A DNA stretch of 64,000 nucleotides from Limonium bicolor (Eukaryota; Streptophyta; Magnoliopsida; Caryophyllales; Plumbaginaceae), in NCBI GenBank assembly GCA_023374045.1, contig CM041777.1, positions 466,641,827-466,705,826 on the forward strand, given 5' to 3'. The notes under the pieces were generated by a model that was given only the letters and a program-made list of their open reading frames with translations, did not search any database and was not told the DNA's origin. Each line of letters begins with the position of its first letter. Position 1 is the first letter of the stretch. Positions 58,163-64,000 of the stretch are shown in pieces. Both the position numbers and the translations under genes were made by a program.

Positions 58163-59077
58163 AAGAAGCCTCAGACTCAGGCCCGGGTTTATGCTATGGC
58201 TGGAGAGCGTGATCGAGCTGGTGATCGCGTCGTCTCAGGTATTCTCCAGATCCATTCTCAGGATGTGTTTTGTCTGTTTGACTCTAGAGCTACGCACTCC
58301 TTTATCTGCTGTGATTTGTTGGGTGACCTTGGACTGACTGCTATGCCTAGTGAGGTAGACCTGTGTGTGAATAGTCCATTAGGTGGGGTTGCCCCTTGTG
58401 TGTTGAATTCTGTATGTAAGGCTTGTCCCATAGCAGTTAGGGACAAGACTTTTTATGCTGACCTCATCCTGATGCGGATGGCCTGTTTTGATGTGATCTT
58501 GGGGATGGACTGGCTAGCAGAGCACCATGCCCATATAGACTGTGCAGCTAGGAGGGAGACATTCGACCTACCAGACAGGACCCGCTTTGCTTTCTCTGGG
58601 AATGCAGTTCCATGTGCGCCGGTGATTGTGTCTGCGATGCAGGCAGCCAGCTTCTTGAGGAAGGGCTGCCAGGGCTTTTTGTGCTACCTACCGGAGGTAC
58701 GCGAGAGATCTAGCTTGGAGAGCATCCCGATCGTCAGAGAGTTTCCTGAAGTCTTCCTGGACGACGTGCCCGGACTTCCACCAGTGAGGGAGGTGGAGTT
58801 CACGATTGACTTAGCGCCAGAGACTCAGCCCATCTCTAGGGCCCCTTACCGTATGAGTCCGGCGGAGTTGAAGGAGCTGAAGGTTCAGCTTCAGGAGTTG
58901 CTGGATAAGGGCTTCATTCGCCCTAGCGTTTCGCCTTGGGGAGCGCCGGTACTATTTGTGAAGAAGAAGGATGGGACTTTCAGATTGTGCATCGACTATA
59001 GAGAGCTGAATAAGGTGACCATCAAGAACCGCTATCCCCTTCCGTGTATCGATGATTTGTTTATAACCATCTTGTAA
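58163..59077 (+). pseudogene. pol: Truncated pol of element D: protease and start of reverse transcriptase
   Basis: Same frame as gag, open from after the gag stop to a stop at 59075-59077. It contains [11 protein letters not shown], then the retropepsin region with [14 protein letters not shown], where the usual catalytic DSG reads DSR; next [14 protein letters not shown]. The RT fingers region follows: [70 protein letters not shown], then [18 protein letters not shown]. After that the sequence changes at about 59062 to family E interior, and the last residues (ITIL) are foreign. RT catalytic YxDD, RNaseH, integrase and chromodomain are absent. It cannot be functional. Confidence 0.92.
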
Positions 59078-60122
59078 CCCCAGTATAAGAGTACTAGTAA
59101 GGAAGAGTAATGAGTAGTGGACGGAGCTCCACAAGTATTGTAGCCCTTAAAGAAGTAGTAAGAATTGATTAAGAGTAGTAGAGGAATGTAGCCCATGAGT
59201 AGCGTATTCGTAAGTACGTTATTGGAGGCAAATTGAGGACAACCGAATTTCATAAGTATTGTATTCCTCAGTTAGAACATTTGAGATGAAGAAGAGTAGT
59301 GAATGGAAGTAGTAATAGTCGATGAAATGAGCACTTAGGTATGGAACCACGAAACGAGTATTTGGGGAGTAGACTGAGGATGATTGATGGACTGAATTCC
59401 ATCCTTTGGAGATGTATGAGTTTGTAATTGCGACTAGGAAGAGTAAAAAGATATAAAATGCAAATAATGGAATTATCTGCTTGTTTGAAACTGATGTGGG
59501 AAGTCGAACTTGATCCTGATCAGATCAAGGGAAACCGAACACAAATTGGGGTGGAAAGATAGTTCAACACTGATGCTGATCACATCAGGGTCGAATGATT
59601 CTTGAAGCTCCCCTTTAGTGGTCACAAGAATCACGCTTAGGATAGAAGTAATGAATATAAATTGGAACTTGGAGTTGTATGCTCTAGAAAGTTTTCTAAT
59701 TAGCTGTTGGGAAAGATTTTCCTTAGACTAAGAATGAAGATTTGTTTAGAAGCTTATATCGGAGAAGATAGCAGTGTAGCATGTTGTATTATTCCAAGGG
59801 CAGCGGGACATAGAGGAGTCCTGGGTCTAGATGACCTTGGTGCCTGAGGGATCGTATGTGTATTGCATTGCTTTGGGAATAGCTTTGCATTGTATGTATG
59901 TATAAATTGGTAATGAGGAACCGGATGGTTGGTAGTAATGCGAATTCGAGTAATGATTGTACATTGGCATGGTATGGAAAGTAGGAACCTTGAGTAATGG
60001 ATTTGAGAATCAGTAAGGAGGAAGAATGTACGACCTTTGGCATAGACGAGTATGAATTAGCAAGTATAGTAACCCCATGACCTCGAGCAACTTTGAGGAC
60101 AAAGTTCTTAAGGGGGGTAGAT
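59063..60122 (+). mobile_element. Family E 3' interior and PPT
   Basis: Non-coding sequence joined to element D in the middle of RT. It holds the conserved hairpin block (59490-59635), then a part ending CTTTGAGGACAAAGTTCTTA and the PPT AAGGGGGGTAGAT (60110-60122), which resembles the end of the Tekay interior. No frame is supported. Confidence 0.7.
59570..59588 (+). ncRNA. Conserved CTGATCA-loop hairpin, family E copy
   Basis: Stem CTGATG / CATCAG around loop CTGATCA, preceded by AGTTCAACA as in families A and B. Compared with A and B the stem pairs 2 and 3 change on both sides. Confidence 0.6.
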
Positions 60123-62354
60123 TGAAATACCCCAAACATAAATATAGTGATTAAGATTAACCTAATCCTTGTTTAAGAGCCTAATAATGCTTAAGTAGTA
60201 TTGGTGAGGAAAAAAAAATAAATCCAAAAGAAATAAAGAAACGCTTAAAAAGCGAAAAACGCTAAATAAGCGTTAAATAACCATAGGAGGTATGAGACCT
60301 CGGTTAGCGTATTATATGGATTCCAAAGGTTTAATAAGACCTAAATAATATATGGGAACAACTCCCGAAGAAAACGGATCCTTAAAATGGATTAAAATCA
60401 CTAACGAACCTTAAGCGCTTAAGCGTTGTCGAGGTAACCGGGAAACGTGTCTTTAAGCGGGTCAAACAGACTCGTAACAATTTTGGTCAACTAAATAATC
60501 ATTAATAAATATTAGTAAGGCTTTAGAACCAATAAAATCAATAAAACGAGAAAATTAGTAAAAACTGTCAAAAACGGGAAGTTGTGGGGTAGAGACATAA
60601 ATAACCAAAACTTATGTGTCCAATATTGCAAATAATTTCAAAACCCACAAGTGGGCTGTGTGTGGTCCGATTTTTAAGGCCCCTCACACTCTCTCACACA
60701 CTCTATTAATTCCTCTTATTTACAAAACAACAAAAAACATAAAGCAACCCACCCTCACTTTATCACTCTCTCTCCTCCATTTCATTCTCCTCTCTCACGT
60801 GTACACCCATCTCCTCCTCCTCTCTATTTTCTTCCTCCTCCAGCAATTTCCATGGAGAAATGAAAACACCCACACAAAACTCTACTTCTCTCCTCTTGTA
60901 ACCCCCTTGAATCTCTTCCAAAAATTATAAAAACTACACCATTAGAATCCTCTCATCAAGAGCTACATTCCTATCTTTTCAAAAATCGAAAACGACAACT
61001 TTCATCTCCATGGGTATGGAGCATTTGGAGTTTCAAGACCACCATTAGAACCACCTCTTCCTCCTTGTCATTTTAAGGTAAAAATCTTCTTGAAACTCCT
61101 TTGTTTTCTAGCCTCATAGGCAAAACAAAAATGAAGCTAAAACCTTGTTTGGTTTCTTTTGCACTCTAGCCGATTTTGGCTTGTTGAAGGAGTTGGAAAT
61201 CTTGTTCTTGAACCACTCCAAGCTTCATTTGCACCCTTGCAAGGTAATGAGACTCCTAAACCCTAGAATGTGCATTAGAACTCAAATGATGTTTAAAGTT
61301 AGTATGCTGTATTGAAGTATGTATATGTATGGGTGTAGTGTTAGAATTGGTTTATAAACCGGTGAGAAGAGGAGAGGAAGAGGAAAAGAAGAAGCGAGAG
61401 GAAGAAAAGAAATTAGAAGAGAAACAAGGTAAGGATACTCACCTTTGTGTAGCCTTGTATATATATGTATGTAATAGATTTTTAGAAGTTTGAAATGAGT
61501 AATGAAAATGGTATTGTGTAGTAATATATTGTGTAGGAGAATCTAAGTGCTTAAAACCGTTGAAAGACATGTAAAATGTACTGAAACTTAGTTGGGTATT
61601 GGGTTGTTGAGTGCAGGATTTTTAGTAGTGTTTTAGTATTGGTATTTGTGTATGGGAGCTTGTATATTGATGTTGTGTATAAACAGGTGAGATGATGTTA
61701 ATGTGTGAGGAAACATTGTGGTGAGAGTGTATAAAATATAGGGGAGACTATGGCAAAATTTGTCTAGGATTAGAACACTTAGTGAACTAGAAACTAGGTG
61801 GCTAATAGGTGTTGTAACATATTTTGATAGAGAAAGATAAAGGGGTAGATTGGGAGAGATAGATAATGTATTGTGATGTACTAGGAACTCTAGAAATGAC
61901 ATTAGAAGAGGTAGTTAGAGAAGGGGAGAGTAAGTGTCAAAATCTGTAGCAAAGAGGTATTAAATTGCATTGTAGAACTAGGAAGAATTAGTGTGCAAGG
62001 TTTGGTAAGAGGAGAGTTGGACTTGGGTATAGGTAAGGTAATGGCTTGGAAATGTATTTGGGATGCTAGTAATGGTATTGGTAGTAGAAGTATTGGATGT
62101 GGGAATTGAGTCTCAAAATCTGTAGCATAAGTGTAACAAAAAAACTGTTACATGTGTTGGAAAAGAAGTGAGGAAAATTGTGTGAGTGATTGATGGATTT
62201 AGTAATGAATTTGATGGATGAACTAAGGTGAATTAGAGGATTTAATTGGTGTTTAAACATGTAGGAAACATGTGGCAATGAGTAGGAAAAGATTGGGTGT
62301 GAATTGAAGTAAATGTGGAGTTCAAAATAATTAATTAAAATAGGTACTGGGCTG

Positions 62355-62676
62355 GACCGACCCTAGGACCAACCCTAGCAGGGTCGGTCGACCCAAAAAT
62401 CTGCAATCTCGGAAGCTTCTGCATCCGACCGACCCAGGGGACCGACCCTGCCTGGGTCGGTCGAGTAGAAATTTTTAGTCGGAAATGCTTCTGCATCCGA
62501 CCGACCCAGGGGACCGACCCTGCCTGGGTCGGTCGAGTGGAAATTGTTAGTTGGATTGCTTCTGTAACGGACCGACCCATGGACCGACCCTGGCTGGGTC
62601 GGTCGGGCCGGAATTTTCTGTAATCGAAGTCTCTGCACCCGATCGACCCATGGGTCCGACCCAGGGTGGGTCGGTC
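62355..62676 (+). repeat. 36-bp palindrome array, family E (5 units, 72-bp period)
   Basis: Units at 62355-62389 (35 bp), 62427-62462 (36), 62499-62534 (36), 62570-62604 (35) and 62641-62676 (36); starts 72, 72, 71 and 71 bp apart. Each has GACCGACCC, a second forward GACCGACCC-like copy, then GGGTCGGTC. Spacers share GAAATT, TCGGAA and CTTCTGCATCC. The overlapping minus-strand frames of 80-100 codons exist only because of the repeat. Confidence 0.93.
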
Positions 62677-63876
62677 GAGTCAAAACTTACAAAAAAAAAA
62701 CAACTATAAGAATATGATTAGTATATATATATATATATATTGTATACCCACCTATATACATATGTGCATATATATGTAAGTATACCATTGTTAAGCAATG
62801 GAAAGTAAGTAAATAAAATGTAAGTATAGGAATGTAAAGACTTAGTAAGTATGAGTTAGGAAGCGTAAGGGTAATCGAATTAAATCAATGATAGTTAGAT
62901 TAATTATTCGATTGTATGTACCTCATAGGATTTGATTTGTGAACACTAGAGGAACGTTGGGATACAAGTACAACGGTGAAAGGTATGATTTCTTCATGCC
63001 CTGTATCCTAATCTGGTTACCCCGATTTGTGTGCTTATTTGACCACCTAATAAGATAAATGCATGAATCGGATTATATTGCACTTACTTGTGCTTGTTTA
63101 CATTGTTCTCGATATTTGTCTTGAACAATAGTTTGTATAATTCATGAAATATATGAATGATGATGATGTGTGATTGTACCTTGTAGTGTACTTGTATATT
63201 GTATTGTATTTGTATGGATGTGTATATGAATAATGTATTTGTGTATGTGGTTGGATGTTGACTTCTACTAATTTCTAACTACCTAACTCCTAACATAAGT
63301 AAGGAATAATTGGAATGAGTAGAAGTCCGATATAGCTTCGGCCACGCGTGAGGATGAGGAGACACAAGAGGTTGGATCCGATTCCTGACTCTTAAACTGG
63401 TCCGCGGCCCAATCCCTTAAATGGGTAGCATCCCGGATTGGTGAGTCAAGTAAATCCCGGTGGTGGGACGGAGTAGTCCCCGGGCCGGAGGTCCCGACGA
63501 CTTAACATGAGTAAGAGTAAGAGTAAGTAAGTATGTATGAGTATGAGTATGTATGCGTATGTATGGAGTAAAGAGTAAAAGAGTAATCTCCACCCGATTA
63601 ACCCGGGTGGACCAATGAAGCTAACAAGAATTGTATATTGTGTATGTAATGAGTATGTGTATTTCGGAAGAAGGTAAGTATGTATTGGATGGTGTATTGT
63701 ATTCCTTGTATGTAATGAAGTGTATGTATGTATGCCTTGTGTAAGTATTATTGTATTGTGTATGAAAGCATGTATGCATGTTGTGTGAATAAATGAACTG
63801 CATGTATACGACCAAGTGGTCGGCGTACCCTCACTAGTACGCGGGGTATGCGGTTATCATGCGCAGCGAAAGCTGA

Positions 63877-63918
63877 CCCCCTAGGGGGAACGTTTTTAGT
63901 GTGCAGGTACCCGAAGCG
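63877..63918 (+). promoter_or_regulatory. LTR-end hairpin, T-run and CAGG (family E)
   Basis: Perfect palindrome CCCCCTAGGGGG (63877-63888), then CGTTTTTAG and GCAGGTACCC. It corresponds to GCCCCTAGGGGC in family A. Confidence 0.5.
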
Positions 63919-64000
63919 GATACGGTCAAGGTAAGAGACCGGTGGCAAGCCTTCATATTTAGAAGTAGGTAGTTTGTGAGAAAGGGGTAATAGATAGACT

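Larger units (their letters stand above)
60123..64000 (+). mobile_element. Family E 3' LTR, at least 3.9 kb, cut by the window
   Basis: Starts TGAAATACCCCAAAC right after the PPT. Shared blocks with family A: CCGTTTTCTTCGGGA-type block (60366), AAATCTGTAGCA repeats (61939, 62111), the CACAAATCGGGGTAACC block (about 63010-63030, here on the opposite strand) and the region with CGTACCCTCACTAGTACGCG (63822). It carries a five-unit palindrome array (62355-62676) and the CCCCCTAGGGGG hairpin (63877). A short run of TATA repeats is at 62720. No protein is encoded. Confidence 0.82.

Overview
The window is plant nuclear DNA, probably from a repeat-rich eudicot, and consists almost wholly of nested LTR retrotransposons. 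I found no host gene. The plant origin is shown by plant Ty3/gypsy hallmarks: primer-binding sites matching the 3' ends of initiator-Met tRNA (TGGTATCAGAGC) and of the tRNAs used by Athila (TGGCGCCGTTGCCGGGGAC) and Tat/Ogre (TGGCGACTCTGCTGGGGAC) elements, plus Tekay-, Athila- and Tat-type gag proteins. The only long readable protein is a gag with the start of pol at 57185-59062. It carries a stop codon and is cut off inside reverse transcriptase.

Layout. (1) 1-26380: family A, a minus-oriented, non-autonomous element with LTRs of about 4.4 kb, arranged LTR-internal-LTR-internal-LTR. A 6.2 kb gag-only Athila-type element (19225-25471, duplication CCCAT, near-identical LTRs) sits in the third LTR. 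(2) 26520-46852: family B, plus-oriented. Its LTR of about 5.4 kb is split by a solo Tat-type LTR (27568-29288, duplication TATGT), and its internal region is split by an 8.4 kb gag-only Tat-type element (35345-43761, duplication TCTAG). (3) 46853-55047: the 3' LTR (6.7 kb) and part of the interior of minus-oriented family C. (4) 55048-59062: element D, a Tekay-type chromovirus with its 5' LTR, gag and truncated pol. (5) 59063-64000: the 3' interior and 3' LTR of plus-oriented family E, fused to D inside the RT sequence. Families A, B, C and E are relatives that share LTR ends, conserved LTR blocks and internal segments but encode no recognisable protein.

The most striking feature lies in non-coding DNA. 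Every retrotransposon family here except C carries an array of about 34-37 bp palindromic units, mostly inside the LTR. Each unit normally holds three copies of a 7-11 bp CpG-containing core: two outer copies inverted to each other and a third between them. In families A, B, D and E the units recur with a period of about 72 bp, giving roughly 36 bp of palindrome and 36 bp of spacer. The core is family-specific: GGTCCGGGACC in A, GGTCCGGGTTT in B, GTCCGAACTT in D, GACCGACCC in E, GTCCGTGG in Tat, TGCCGGGT in Athila. Between A and B the spacers still look homologous although the cores differ, as if the core had been replaced in concert across all units. The same architecture in three lineages suggests a recognition or RNA-structure module rather than chance tandem repetition.

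A second module is a hairpin with loop CTGAYCA near the 3' end of the A, B and E interiors. Its stem shows compensatory changes between families.
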